From Ochotona curzoniae (taxonomy: Eukaryota; Chordata; Mammalia; Lagomorpha; Ochotonidae): a stretch of DNA of 64,000 bases. The notes beneath the pieces are model-generated. The model saw only the letters and a program-made list of their open reading frames with translations, had not been told where the DNA came from and ran no database searches. The stretch is taken from the NCBI RefSeq assembly GCF_017591425.1, contig NW_024466307.1, forward strand, positions 1,734,001 to 1,798,000, read 5' to 3'. Made by a program: the position numbers and the translations under genes. This document shows positions 21,846-34,014 of the stretch, piece by piece. Every line of letters begins with the position of its first letter. Position 1 is the stretch's first letter.

Positions 21846-22904
21846 GAGTGTGACATTTTAATGCTAAGTTACTCACTTGGCTCCTAAGTGTGGAATATTG
21901 GGTTTGTGACTTTCTACATTTCTATTTTCTTCCTCACACGAGGAACTCAAGACTAAAAGGACACAAGCAAAAAAGTAAAAGCATTTGCTAGTGATTCTGG
22001 TTGCCTGGTAGTGTCTGGCAGGTCTGTCCCCATGGCCTGGCCTGCCGAGAAGCTGGCCTTCAGAGCAGGACGGGCAGTGGGGCCGCCTGAGCCCTGCCAA
22101 GTTCCTGGCCACCACACCCATTGCACCCCATCCAACCATGGCTTGCTGAAGCTGTTCGCCCTGTGGTCCCAGACAGTGGCCAGGATCCCTGCTCTTAGAG
22201 CGACTGCCCCCTGCCCTGGGACCCCGCTGAGGTGGCTGTGGGACTCAGCCCCGCAGCTCTCCCTCTCCCGAAACTATGTGTCTCCGCATCATAAAATCAG
22301 AATCTTGCTTCAACTTTGAAATATTAATAGGAGAGAAGTGGAGCTTTCTTTTTTTTAACAAAAGGTTAATGAAAATCTCAGGCAGTTTGTCTATTATATA
22401 TAATATCAAGTTATAGAAATTTTATGAACCTACACCTCCTCCGAATGGAGTTTCTTATGTTAAAACAATACAACTGTCATTCTCAAAATAATACCAACCT
22501 CTAGTGTTGTTATTCTGTAGTTTCTCAAAGTCCTGCTCTCTCCCTCCGTGGTAACTAGAGCCCCGCTCCACAGTGTCTAGACTCTTCCTTCTGCCCTGCC
22601 GTCCCCACTCACTTTCAGCCTCTTCCCGTGATCTTGACCCGAGTTGCCAGCCAGCTGTCGGCTGCCTCCCTGACCTGAAGTGCTCCACCTAACGTGGAAA
22701 GCAGCTGTCTTCTGCAGAGATCTAATGTCCAAAATGTATGTGATGATTTAATGTCAGCCTACCAGTTGGAAAATTCTGCTTTTAATGGGTCAAATTTTCT
22801 TTCTAGTGTGTGTGGATTAGCATGTTAACGACGACAAAAACTACAGCTGTTCTTAGAGAAAATGGCTGCCTCTTCCTCTGGGACAATTCTCACAGTTCTT
22901 TCAT
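21846..22904. other. No gene recognised
   Basis: Single-copy-looking DNA with small frames on both strands and no domain. Confidence 0.5.
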
Positions 22905-23115
22905 TAGTTTTTTAGTTTAAAGGGCAGAGAGTGAAAGATGGAGAGAGCTCTTGGCTTGGCTGGTTCTCTGCCTGAAGGCCTGCAGCAGCTTGGCTGGGCC
23001 TGGCTGACCCTAGAACTCACTCCGCGTCTCCCATCGCGGCAGGAGCTTCGGTGTTTGAGTCAACCTGGGTGCCTGGTGGGGCTTGAACCTGGGTTCTCCA
23101 GTAGGAACGACAGGT
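22905..23115 (-). repeat. Degenerate CSINE (tentative)
   Basis: AAAGGGCAGAGAGTGAAAGA resembles the inverted 3' region and GGGGCTTGAACCTGGGTTC an inverted B-box region. The body is barely recognisable. Confidence 0.4.
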
Positions 23116-23617
23116 GTCCCAATGAATGTTTAACAACTGTCTCAAACTCCCATCCTGTTCAGTTTAGAGGAATCAGAGTGTTCTATGGTTTCCACTAACA
23201 AATGATTACTATTGCTTCTAGAATGAGCTTGCTATAACTTGAATTTGAGTTATGAATTTCCAACTCTGATTTATTCATATTAAGAATTTTTTTTCTGAGT
23301 CCTTCTTCTTCTTCTTCTTTTCTAAACTTTAAAGAGAAACAGAAACTTTGCATCCATTGGTTCAACACAAAAATTCCCCAAAGAGTGGGGAGCCGGACAA
23401 GACTGAAGCTGGAAGCCAGGCACTCCCTCTGGGCCTCCTACTCGGATGACAAGAACCAACGCGGGGTGCACCTGAGGGTGCCTGACGCCCTGAGGGCAGG
23501 CATGAGCAGGGAGCTGCTTGTAGCACTCCAGTGGGGCAGGCAGGGTCTCCAGCAGCATGTTGCCCACTACACTGCCCGCCTTGTGAGTGTGTGTGTGTGC
23601 ACACGCTAGAACTTCCT
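23116..23617. other. No gene recognised; (TTC)n at about 23,302-23,318
   Basis: Contains a short TTC run and a GTGTGTGTGTGTG run near 23,588. No coding frame is supported. Confidence 0.5.
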
Positions 23618-24255
23618 AGAAAGTGACTTAATTTCTTTTACCGGAAGAAACTACTTTAATGGTGTTTCAAGTTTCTAACAGTTCCTGTTTCCCACTGAGC
23701 TCTGAAGATTTGTGGGGCGGTTTATGAATACCCTCTGATTTTAGAATCTGTGGGCGAAGGCATCTGTCTCGGTTGCTTCCATGCCCTTAATAGGAGATGG
23801 CACTTTTCAATGGGGTGTTCATGGCTGGTCATGAGACATGGCTTTCTCAATGAGATAGGAAAACCATGCCAGAAAGAGAATTAGAGCCATTTTTAAATTT
23901 TTTTCCAATTTTTATTTTTAATAACCTGACATTAGATAACAGCAACTGCCTTTCAAACTCCTTTTTTTGTTGTTACCAGAATATCATTATCATTTCAAAT
24001 AAAGTCATGGGGGGAAATAATAGGCCAAAAGATACATCTCCATGGGACAGAAATCTCAAGATCCCTAGTTTACAGCACATATTCGTAAGAAAACCAAAAA
24101 ACCAGGGATTGGGGCAGGTGCTGGGTTGAAGACGCCACATGAAATGCCCCCAGCTGGGTTCCCATACCCACGCCACGCCCAATCCCATGCACGCGTTGGG
24201 AGGCTCGAGAACATTAAAGTAGTTTCTTCCGGTAAAAGAAATTAAGTCACTTTCT
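23618..24255. repeat. 638-bp segment bounded by 44-bp perfect inverted repeats (unclassified)
   Basis: Left arm 23,618-23,661 starts AGAAAGTGACTTAATTTC and includes TTTTACCGGAAGAAAC. Right arm 24,212-24,255 is its exact reverse complement over all 44 bases. Sequence just outside and just inside the arms does not match, so the boundaries are sharp. The 550-bp interior (AT-rich left half, an A- and C-rich patch near 24,090) has no recognisable transposase. I see no target-site duplication. It could be a non-autonomous DNA transposon, a local inverted duplication or an inversion footprint. The arms do not match the mammalian MER5, Tigger or mariner ends I know. Confidence 0.8.
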
Positions 24256-25097
24256 TCATACAGTACAGAAGATTCTGGGTGCCACTTGGCTGCCCGTGGA
24301 CCATATGAAAGTGTCCTTTATGTCCTTAACAATGTCCAGAATAGAAACAAATGAATCTCACAGGTGGCAATACAGCGCTGGGCTGAGCATTGCCACAGCA
24401 AAGTCTTCAGGACAACCAGGAGTCCACAGCTTTCCACTGAGTTGGCTTGAGAGTGGTGAAGGGAGGGAATCAGAAAAGAATTATCTATCCTTCATGAAAG
24501 CTGATGCCGAACAGTGCAAAATCATCTCCCAGCACTACTTCCTGCTCTGCTTTTCGGTAAATCCACTATCTTCTAAACAGGTCGAAAGGACTGAGACGCG
24601 ATTGGATGTGTCGGAAAGTTCTCAGGGAGGTGCTGTCCAGGGCCCTGCTGGAACCGTCGGGCAGCTCCTGTGTGAATTCCAAGGAACAATGACACCGGCA
24701 CTCTCTTCATGTTGCCTGACTCCGGGATTGCTGGGCTGACTGGAGGTGGCTGTGAGCAACAGTTCCACAGAACAGGCCGGAAGAGCAGGTGGGTCTGCTG
24801 AGAACTGCACAGGGCCAGGGTAGAGCAAGCCGTCTACCTGGGAGCCGGCTCCCAGAGAATGGAGCGCTGTGGGAGCCGGTTGCCATGGCAGCCAGTCATC
24901 TTTTTCTTGAGAAGGGGGAACAGCCGACCAAGCCAAGAATGTTTTAAATGAGCTACCTTCTCTTAGGATTCTTTGGAGAACAATACCTAAAGGCATTTGG
25001 GGCAGCTGTACTGAAGGAAGCGGCCTTTTTCTCAAAGAGAAGTGGCTGAGACACAGGCTCTGTGTGGACAAAGCAGCTGGACTTTCTGAAACGGAAG
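24256..25097. other. No gene recognised
   Basis: The 147-codon plus frame (24296-24739) and 149-codon minus frame (24622-25071) overlap each other and have no identifiable domains. Confidence 0.45.
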
Positions 25098-25099
25098 GC

Positions 25100-25127
25100 T
25101 ATTTGTTTGTTTGTTTGTTTGTTTGTT
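25100..25127. repeat. (TTTG)n simple repeat
   Basis: About seven TTTG units. Confidence 0.9.
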
Positions 25128-25469
25128 AAGTAAACCTTTTCCTCCTGCTAGCACTCATCTGGTGCATTGCTCATCCAGGGCCTGGTTGCTTGTCCGGGGA
25201 CCCCAGCGGGGCTGTGTCTGCACCCTGGAAGTGTGGTGCAGCTGCTGGTGCGATTGCACATGGCTCCAAAGGGCCTGGAAACAGCCTGAAGTCAAAGCCT
25301 GGCACCTGGGGAGCTGTCCCCAGAGATGAGCAGACTCAGGGCAAAACTGTGCGTACACCTCACACAGCTCATGGAAGAACAGGACCAAAAAGAGGAATTG
25401 ATTTTTGTGCCAAAACAATTGTGAAGTCCATGTATATGGTTTTTCCAGAATATGCATTTTCCTTTTCCT

Positions 25470-25740
25470 TTTTTTAAATATTTATTTATTTATATTGCAA
25501 AGTCAGATATATACAGCGAGGAGGAGAGACAGAGAGAAATATCTTCCGTCTGATGATTCACTCCCCAAGTGAGTGCAATGGCCAGTGCTGCGCCGATCCG
25601 AAGCCAGGATCCTGGAGCCTCATCCAGGTCTCCCGCAGGGTGCAGGGTCTCGAGATTTTGCGCCGTCCTGGTCCTCGACTACTTTCCCAGACCACAGGCA
25701 GGGAGCTGGCTGAGAAGCAGGACTGCCGGGATTAGAACTG
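25470..25740 (-). repeat. CSINE, 5'-truncated, mosaic of two subfamilies
   Basis: Inverted tail TTTATATTGCAAAGTCAGAT and body. It combines the TGACTTTGCAA-type 3' end with a CTCACTTGG-type body and stops at ATTAGAACTG, so the head is missing. Confidence 0.9.
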
Positions 25741-26103
25741 ATAAAGAGAAATAAGGAGAGTGTACCAAGCAGGCCAGGTAGGCCGTCTGGCCTGGCGAGA
25801 CTGGAGTTGTTGCTATGTGAGTAAGGGTCCCCATTTCTTCTCCCCTCCACCCTCTTCTGGGAAGCAGTGGGTAGGAGATTTCTGGATGTAATCAGACCTC
25901 ATAGTACCAGGCAGGGGTAGACCCCTGAGCTGCCCCCAGGCAGAGGGCTGAAACCCATCTAACAGACCAGAGAACAGGAGCAGTGACTTCGGATGGAATT
26001 CCTGCCCTGCTTTTGCTGCGGGCTAGGAGGTGTCTCAAGTTTCTGCTCTGGGCTCTTGCCTTCCAGAGAAGCATCCTCTGTACAGGAGTATGGATGATGT
26101 ATA
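25741..26103. other. No gene recognised
   Basis: Single-copy-looking DNA, purine-rich at the left. Confidence 0.5.
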
Positions 26104-26426
26104 GGGGCTGGCATGGGGGTGTACAGCTGTTCCTCCACGTGCAGCACTGGCATCCCCTATGGGCACCGGTTCATGTCCCACCTGCTCCAGTTCCCATCCA
26201 GCTCCCTGTTTATAGCCTGGGAAAACAGTGAAGAGTGGCCCAAGGAAGACCTGGAGGGAACTCCTGGCTCCTGGCTCCAGATCAGCTCAGCTCAGGTCAG
26301 CTCTGGCCTTTGCGGTCATTTGGAGATTGAACTTTCTCTGATCCCTTTCCATCCACTGGGATGGACCATCTTTTTCTGTAAATCTGCTTTTCCAATAATA
26401 AATAAGTTCCAATAAATTTTAAAAAA
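26104..26426 (+). repeat. CSINE, older full-length copy
   Basis: GGGGCTGGCATGGGGGTGTA head, GGTTCATGTCCCACC B-box region, body, and TTTTCCAATAATAAATAAG end. Confidence 0.88.
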
Positions 26427-26787
26427 TGGCATGCAAAGGAATGCAGTTCATTAGAAAGATAAGGAAATCAGACACACACACACACCCTAGGCCACATTCA
26501 GGAACCAAAGGGGGAGAGTGAGAGACCAGTTTCCACCCTGCCTCCTCTGCACCCACAGGGAGGAGACAGCCCCTTCCCCACTACCAGTCTGTGATGAGGC
26601 TGGAAATGGGAGTGATGTCCACCCACCTCCCCGCTGACCCAGGAAGTACCTGCTGGGAAATGTCTCATCTGATTGACAGTCGGGCAGATCGGATCACACA
26701 GGGCAGAGATGTGGCTTCTAATTCTTGGTCCTAATCCAGCTGCATGCCTTTTCCCCATATCTTTCAGGATTTGTTCCTCTTTTTCTT

Positions 26788-26790
<3 letters not shown>

Positions 26791-26819
<29 letters not shown>
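26791..26819. repeat. (CT)n microsatellite
   Basis: About 14 CT units directly at the inverted SINE tail that follows. Confidence 0.95.
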
Positions 26820-26821
<2 letters not shown>

Positions 26822-27085
26822 AGATTTATTTTTACTTATTTGAAAGGCAAAGTTACAGAAGGAGAAGGAAAGAGATCTTCCATTCACTGGTTCACTCTCC
26901 AAATAGCCATAATGGCCTGAGCTGCGTCGTGCCAGAGCCAGGAGCCAGGAGTGGGTGCAGGGGCCCACTGGCCGTCCTCTGCTGCGTTCCCAGATGCATT
27001 AAGAAGGAGCTGGACGAGAACGGCACCCATGTGAGAGGCACTGCAGGACGTGGTGTGACGTTGCTGTGCCACAACACCAAAGCCC
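26822..27085 (-). repeat. CSINE, old copy
   Basis: GATTTATTTTTACTTATTTG inverted tail, TTCACTCTCCAAATAGCC, and an inverted head ending near GCTGTGCCACAACACC. Confidence 0.85.
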
Positions 27086-27124
27086 TCCTTGATTTCTTTT
27101 AGAATTCTCATTTGGGGGACACAC

Positions 27125-27440
27125 TTTGTGGTGTATAAAGGATCCACCTGCAGTGCCAGCATCCCACACAGGCGCAGGTTTGAGTCCCAGGTGCCGCACT
27201 TCTGATCCAGCTCACTACTAATGCTTCTGGAAAAGCAGCAGAGAATGGCTCAAGCGCTTGGGCCCCTGCACTCGTGTGGGAGACCTGGAAGAAGCTCCTG
27301 GCTCTTGGCTTTCCTGTGGCACAGCCCTGGTCATTGCAATCATCTGGGGGAGTGAACCAGTGGATTGGAGATCTCTGTTTCTCTGTGGGTCCCTCTCTTA
27401 ACTCTGCATTTCAGATAGAATTTAAAGCAACAAAACAGAA
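27125..27440 (+). repeat. CSINE, older copy
   Basis: TTTGTGGTGTATAAAGGATC head, GGTTTGAGTCCCAG B-box region and a near-complete body, ending in a TTCAGATAGAATTTAAAG-type tail. Confidence 0.88.
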
Positions 27441-28439
27441 ATGCTCATTTTCTTTGGCACCTTTCACATACACATAGGCGCATGCCTTCCTGGCTACCTT
27501 AACTCATGTGAAATCTCAGTGTGTGCTGGTGTGCCTGTGGGATTTAACTCCATGAAGAATGTTGTCTGTCTTGTATCCTTGCCCCTCTCTAATGGCTCAC
27601 ACTTAGTGGGGTACCCACAGTGAATGCATGGATGGTGAGGACACTCAGCTACCCAAGGTAGAAATTACTAAAGACAGGTTCTTAACCAGTTAGCTAGCGC
27701 AAACATCAGAATCCGCTGGAGCTGAACAAAGAGATTTGCAACAGTGGGTAAACAGAGCTCGGGAGATCCCGGGGAGGCCCAGGAAACAGGAGCCGCTGGG
27801 AAACTGATAAGACATGCAAATTAGGTACACTGAGAAGTGCTCCACAAAGGTGGGTGAAGGTGTAGGAGAACCACCAGGAGAGAGGGCAGTTCCTGGGCCA
27901 GCGGGCACAGGGCACGCTCTTTGCCTGGCATCACAGCAAGGGGGAGCAAAGGCTGGGGCCTGAAAGTCAAGAAGACTGTGTGGCCAAGGCTGCCTCAAGG
28001 AGTCCTGTTTGGTTTAAGGGTCAGGCCAGCCCCTGGCTGCCAAGGAAGTAAGGACCACGCTCCTTCTGCCCCACTGCCCCTCTCTGGCTGGTGCTCCTCT
28101 TCGGAGCTAGCGATGGCATCCATGCAGGCCTGGTTGGGTGATAAACAATCCAGGCTGGGTCTGGAGGCATATACAGAGGACATTTGGGCCAGCTTCTCCC
28201 CATCTAGCAGCTAAGAGACTGACACAGTCTTAAGGTGTCCAGTGGGGACCCAACTCAGTAGGGATACATATTGGTTTGTGTCCTTGGAGGAGTGCTCCTG
28301 TGGTGACGTGGCAGATCTGTTTCAAGGCATTCGTCCTCCAAACATCTTTTCTCTACTGTGCTCTGACACACCGTCGGTCATTGTCGTTTGCATTTGTTTG
28401 TATTACTTTGGGAAAAGGAAGACAACCTGCAGTGTCTGT
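27441..28439. other. No gene recognised
   Basis: Single-copy-looking DNA without a supported exon. Confidence 0.5.
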
Positions 28440-28590
28440 TAGAAGACTGGGTGAATGAGTGATGTGATAATGATGCAATGCAATACATTGCAGCTATGAA
28501 GATCAACAAGGTAGAGCCCCCGTGCTTTTATGGAAACACACCTGATACAGAAAAGCAATTCTGGAAAAAAGCAATGAATTCCATCATGAT
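28440..28590 (+). repeat. L1 3'-UTR fragment, old
   Basis: CAATACATTGCAGCTATGAA, GGTAGAGCC, TTTTATGGAAACACAC and GAAAAAAGCAA follow the order of the 3' part of old mammalian L1s (a 'GCAGCCATTAAAAA...GAGGTAGAT...TGGAAAGA...AAAAAAGCAA' pattern). Confidence 0.6.
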
Positions 28591-30734
28591 TGCCTTTCAG
28601 CAGCAAGATTAAAGATTTGAGGAGGGGCGAGATTACTTATGTTTTTGCTTTGCCTTGATATCATTTGTGTTGATTGAACTTTTTTCCTGAGAGTATATTT
28701 CGTCTTAATAACCCAAACAAGTTATTTTTAAAATAATTATTAAAAACAAACAATCGTAGGCAACTAGAACATGACATTAATAAACATTTAATTTTCCTGA
28801 TTCCCTTATGTTCTTTCTGCAAGAAGACACTATATGTTTTCAAAATACATTTACTCAAAGAGGGGAAAAAAATGTCAAAACAAGTTGTATTTCTGGAGAC
28901 AGTAATTCCACTGTGCTCTCCGCTGGTGGAGCCAGGCTGGGACATTCTGTTTTAAGTGAGATGTGGGTAAGATTGCAGGGCAGTTACAACAAGGAGCTCA
29001 AGCCGTGGCCACCTGGGTGCCGACAAAGGCAGATGGTTAATTTGCTGAGCATAAAAGCGAGGGGAGAGGCGGTGGTTGGCTGCTTCATAGCAGGTCTGTC
29101 ACAGGTATCGACAACAGCCATGGGAATCTGTGTTGCGTGACATAGTAGAAAAATCAATAGTGGCATTAACTCCAAGGCAGGCTTCAGCTTGTGACAAAGA
29201 ATGCGACAGAACTGCAGACCCTGCTGGCAGACTGAAGCTGAGCTCCTCCTCCAGGCCCCGGGGGAGCAGGGCCACCAGATATAGGACCCGCCACTGGGAT
29301 GAGGCTGCCCAGAGGTGCCTACGTCAGCTCCCAGCTTGCACGTAGGACTCTTAAGTCTAGGGTGACATTGGTGGTCCTCCAGCGACAGCATCCCTCAGCC
29401 ATCTTTCTGGGGCGACCACTCTGTGAGGAAATAGGCGTGTCCATCACAGCCACTTTCCTTCTTGCTAATTCTCACCTTTGCCCTAGATTGCAGCAGACAT
29501 GGCTAAGTCAAACCATGTGACTTGACACCCTCCTCCATCCCCCATACTCTTGGAATTTTCCTAGTTTCTGTACATGATTGCTCAGGCAAGATGAACCCGT
29601 TTGACCAGTAAAGAAACAATAAGCTCTTTTAAAGTTCAGTTCTTGACCTACACAGCAGAGCAAAGGGACCAGCTGCCCAGTGTCCCTTGCACCACCAGAC
29701 AACAGTCAAGCATGGCTGGAAGGAAGTGAGCAGTTCCTGACCAGAGCAGAACCTTCAACCAGAAAGGAGTGTCCATGACAAGGAACTGGGCTGGCCTTTG
29801 TTCCCCATGCCTGGGCAATTTCCCAGGGTATAGCAATGCCTTTATTATCCCTGGTGGGCCCCTGGACTCTTGACTCGCCTTGTCACATCAGGAAGGCCAG
29901 CCATGCGCCTGGAAGGTTGTGGCTTTGAGGCAGCTGATACAGCCCAGCCTCCAGGGACAGAGATGAAGCTCTCGGCCAGGGCCTCAGTCCTGGCCCTGGA
30001 TAAAGGTCCTCCAAGGAGCACTCTGCACGGTGGGGTACAGGTGGACCTCTCTGATGGGCAATCCCTGTGCGGATGTGTGGCAAGGGATCTGAGGATGTGC
30101 AGGCCTCACACTGACACCCTCTTGCCTAAACCTAGAGCTCTGCAGTCAGCAGGGTCTGATGTGTAGCCGGTTTTACTTGTTAAAAAATAAGAGAGAGAGA
30201 AAGCTATAAACGTAAGGCTCATTCATCCCTGAGTCCTGTGACTCATTCTAGCAAAATGATCAAACATGAGGGGAGACTAGGAACTTGTGGGTTTGTAACC
30301 AGTTGAGCAGAACTGCTGCTGCCCTGGGAAGTCCCCGATCCTGTGGTCAGCATCTAGAGCGAGGGCTGCCTTGGGGGGCTAGGCTCTCAGCTGTGAGCTC
30401 CAACTCTGGGTGGTGAGCGTGCCGGTTACGCTGCAGAGGCAAGGGCAGGACACAGCATGCCTCCTCCGTAGGTGGGAGATACTGAAGCACAGATTCACGA
30501 CACCCTGCCTAGAAGGGGAGCCAAGTGAAGGAATGGCCTTGTCGCAGCTCCCCCTGAGCCTCCCACAATCTCACATTGCAGAATTATCATGGGCAGTCCG
30601 CCAAAGCTTGCATCAGCTGCAGAAGCCCTGCATTAAAAATGGTTCTGGAAATAGGTTGACAATGTGGTGGCAGCTGAATATTGCAATAGAAGACTTTGCC
30701 TTTCCTCTTTATATACTCCACGTAGGCAATTCGG
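28591..30734. other. No gene recognised; SINE-poor
   Basis: Over 2 kb without a recognised element. The minus frame 28984-29391 and plus frame 30410-30787 have no domains. A TAATAAAGG on the minus strand near 29,840 could be a chance poly(A) signal. Confidence 0.45.
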
Positions 30735-30868
30735 GTGGCACACTCTGCTTGGGTTTGAACCTCAGTTCTGTCTTCCTGATCGGCTAACCTGCCAGGTCAT
30801 CCCAGGCCTGGCCAGCTTGACTCTCCCAGCTAACATTCACTTCCTTTATTTTTCTCATCTGTAAGAAC
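30735..30868 (+). repeat. MIR fragment
   Basis: CTCTGCTTGGGTTTGAACCT and the end TTTTTCTCATCTGTAAGAAC match the MIR core and the TTTCCTCATCTGTAAAATG segment. Confidence 0.65.
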
Positions 30869-30969
30869 ATCACGCAGAAGTGTCAACTTCTTTCTTGAAG
30901 TGGAAACACAGTTTGTCCACAAAACCTCCTATTTAGGACCAGTATCTCCTGAAAGCATTGATTTCAAGC

Positions 30970-31220
30970 TTTGGCTGCTCCACTTTTGACCTGGCTCCCT
31001 GCTAGTGAGCCTGGAAAAGCAGGTGATGGCCCAAGCTCTTGGCATCGTGCCACACACATGGGGAGGCAGATGGAGTTGCAGGCTCCTGGCTTCAGCTGAC
31101 CCAGTTTTGGTTGTTGCAGCAATTTGGGAAATGAATCAGCAGATACAAGGTTCTCTCCTCTCTTCCTTCATTTCTTTCTCTTTTTTCTCTCTCTGTAATC
31201 CTGCCTTTTAATTTCAATTC
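30970..31220 (+). repeat. CSINE, old, 5'-truncated
   Basis: GGCTGCTCCACTTTTGACCT, then CTGGAAAAGCAGGTGATGGCC, GAATCAGCAGATAC and CTGTAATCCTGCCTTTTAATT. Confidence 0.8.
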
Positions 31221-31409
31221 ACTGAAATAAGTAAAAAAAAAGAAGAAGAAGAAAGGAAGGAAGGAAGGAGAGAAAACCTGTGGTTTATTATCATCGTTAT
31301 CTTCTCGCGGAAATAGCCAAAGGGAGGCATGCAGCTAATGAGTGAGAGCAGGTGGGCCCCACATCTACCTCTGCCTCCTGCTTCCTGCCACTGCAAGGGT
31401 GCAAGCAGG

Positions 31410-31540
31410 GCCGGTGAGCAGGCCTGCTCTGAGCCGCTGCTTCCTGGCTCTGGCGCCGCCCCAGCCCTGGTCACTGCAGACGCTTGGGCAGCGAGCCCGC
31501 AGATAGGGGCTCTCACCCTTTCTCTCAAATCAATAAGAAA
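31410..31540 (+). repeat. CSINE 3'-part fragment (tentative)
   Basis: CCCTGGTCACTGCAGACGCT, TGGGCAGCGAGCCCGCAGAT and CTTTCTCTCAAATCAATAAG loosely follow the SINE end. Confidence 0.4.
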
Positions 31541-31607
31541 GAAACTACTTGGTGAACACACCAAGCATACTCGTTTTCCATGATTGCTTTCTTAGTGAAT
31601 TAAGATG

Positions 31608-31745
31608 TCAAAGAAATTACTTAGCTTCTTGATGCCTGAATTTTCTTATTGGTGAAATGGAGAATGAATAATAGTCGCTCATCTTATAGAGTTATCATGA
31701 AGATACATGAATTACTACGCCCAAAACCCTTGGAATAGTGTCTAG
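31608..31745 (+). repeat. MIR, 3' half
   Basis: TTACTTAGCTTCTTGATGCC, TGGTGAAATGGAGAATGA, ATAATAGT, TCTTATAGAGTTATCATGAA and TGGAATAGTGTCTAG follow the MIR 3' consensus in order. Confidence 0.85.
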
Positions 31746-31852
31746 TCTGAGCCAATGCCATGACACAGTGAATAAACCCCAGTTGGTGCTGATGTGAGTC
31801 CTGGTTGTGCCACTTTGATGCCAGCGCCCTGTTAATGTCCCTGAGAAAGACT
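31746..31852 (+). repeat. CSINE 5' fragment
   Basis: GAGCCAATGCCATGACACAG through GTCCTGGTTGTGCCACTTTG and CTGTTAATGTCCCTGAGAAA. Confidence 0.65.
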
Positions 31853-31854
31853 GA

Positions 31855-32015
31855 GTCACAGAGAGAGAAGGAGAGACACAGGGAGTGAGATCTTGCACTT
31901 GCTGGCTCACTCCCCCAATGACTGCAATGGCTAGAGGTAGGCTGGTCCGCAGCTGAGCTGGAAGGGAAGTGGAGCACCTGGGGCTCAGATGCCATGTAGG
32001 ATGGCAGCACCACTG
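31855..32015 (-). repeat. CSINE fragment, inverted, head-to-head with the previous piece
   Basis: GTCACAGAGAGAGAAGGAGA, GCTCACTCCCCCAATGACTGC and GCTGGAAGGGAAGTGGAGCAC are inverted SINE blocks, with an internal loss of the middle section. Confidence 0.65.
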
Positions 32016-34014
32016 AAGGAAGCCTAACCTGAAACACCATGCTCCATGTCCTACCAGGACCCTTCCTATACTGCACAGAGACGAGGGTGAGGCTCCAGTG
32101 ATGTTACCAGCTGCTTTTGAAACACTTGAAATTGTGTTTTTGTATCAGTTTTAACAAAATGTATAACCTATTCCAAAGTATAATAGAATGGGCACCAGGA
32201 AGTAAATTTATTCGAAAGCATCATGACATTCAGCAATGTGTGCCTGCTGACTAGCTTGAAATGGTAAAGATTATCCTAGCAGGATAAAATGAAAATACTG
32301 GGTAGAGATGCAGGTGGGAAAGCTTCTTAAAGCAACTGCCCTGTGTCACGTTGAGTCATCATGGAAACATAACAGCACAAGCTTCAAGCGTCTCCAAGTT
32401 CTTCAGTTTTAGGGGGACATCAAGATGAGATTCGGGGGTCCAATCAATGACTTAATCCCCCTGCGCATTGGCTCCCCAGAACCTGCAGGGCTTGCTGTAG
32501 TGATGGGTGACCTGGTGATGGGGACAGGGCTTCACACACAGCAGCTGCTCAGCACACGGAGCACGTGTCGTCCGTCTTCCGTGCCTCCTGCTGACGTGAA
32601 ATCTAGGTGTGTCCTGTTCACTCCTGCTGTAATACTTACATGCTGCTGATTAGTAAGAGCTGTGGAAAACAAACACGAGACTATGCAAGAATTAGGCAAC
32701 TTGAGTTCAATTTTTTTCCCAAAAAATATCTTCTTTCCTTTCCGACATGCAAAGCCTTCTGTGGCCCTTTGCCCCGAGGCATGCTGCAGCAGCTCAGACC
32801 TTATGCTGCAGAGGAGGAAAGTGCAACAGAGCTGCCGTCAGGCAAATCCAAACTCTTTCCAATGTCATGCTCGGCAGTCTCTGAATGCGTCGGAACTGCT
32901 GCAGAGTAGCTCCTTGCGTCTGTGCACTGGGCTGCAGATGGTCAGGGGCCTTGATGCCAGGATAAATTCCTGTCCTCTTAGGATGCCTCTCCTTGACCAA
33001 GGCTCCTGCCACCCTTCAGAGTAGGCCTCGCAGCTGGCTTCCAAGCAAGCCTAAGAGCTCACTGAGCCCTTGCAAGGACATTAGAAAGTCTAACTACAGT
33101 TGTAGCTAAACTGCCCCAGCTTGGAGATGCAAGCCTTGTCTCCACCGTCGCCCCTGCCTCCCTGCTCCTGTGGGCACAATCTGCCCCCGTTGCAGACCCA
33201 GGGAGGACAGGCTCTGCCTTTGCCCTGGTCCCACTGTAGAACCGGCACTGAGCTTTTCAGCTGCAGGGAGCCCTCCTCTCACCCACAGCATCCCCTCACT
33301 TACAGCATTTCTCTGGGTTCTTCTGGCTGTGGCTACTCCTGCTTGCTCCCTGCTTGCTTGTGCGAACTTTGCATTTCTCTCCTCTTTCTCCCCGCTCACT
33401 ACCGCTGGTGCCTTCTACCTGGAAGAATGCAGGGTCATCTTTGATGACCTGCGCACATGTTTAATACGTTTGTCCCAGCACAGAGGTCCCTGAAATGCTA
33501 CTCTGTAATGTCTAAATTAAGTCATGCTTATTGAGTAATCTACTTTCTTCACTTTCAGATAGCTTCTTCCCATTCACATTTTAAAAGATATGTCGCCAAT
33601 CAAACACTGACCCAATCCTTAAAATGTCTTATTTAAATGAAGAAATATCGTTGCTGTAAAAATTTCAGGGGAGTCTTAGACTGATGAAAACGTATCTATT
33701 GGTTTTCCTTTGGGCTCACCAGTCCTCGTTTCTCAAAAGGTTCCACATGCAATTGCTTCATAAATTACTTCGCCTTTCCCCCAGTTGGCTGTTGTTACAT
33801 TTTTCAGTGGTCCTGTCCTTTAATTGCAAATTCAACTCTTTGCCCAGTGTGGTATGAGATAATGATCTGTAAATTTCCACAGCTATGCCTGCAATTCTTC
33901 TTTTAGATAGAATTCAGATAGGCCATCCATCAGTCCACTGGAAGATTTGCCATAACAGGATGCACAACTTCGCTAGCTTCTGTGCAATTTTACTTGTGCA
34001 GTTCTTTACAGATC
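32016..34014. other. SINE-free, partly AT-rich; no gene recognised
   Basis: A 2-kb stretch without recognised repeats. The part at 33,500-34,010 is AT-rich and resembles the repeat-poor islands that often hold conserved non-coding elements. Overlapping 100-120-codon frames around 32,600-33,500 show no domains. Confidence 0.45.
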
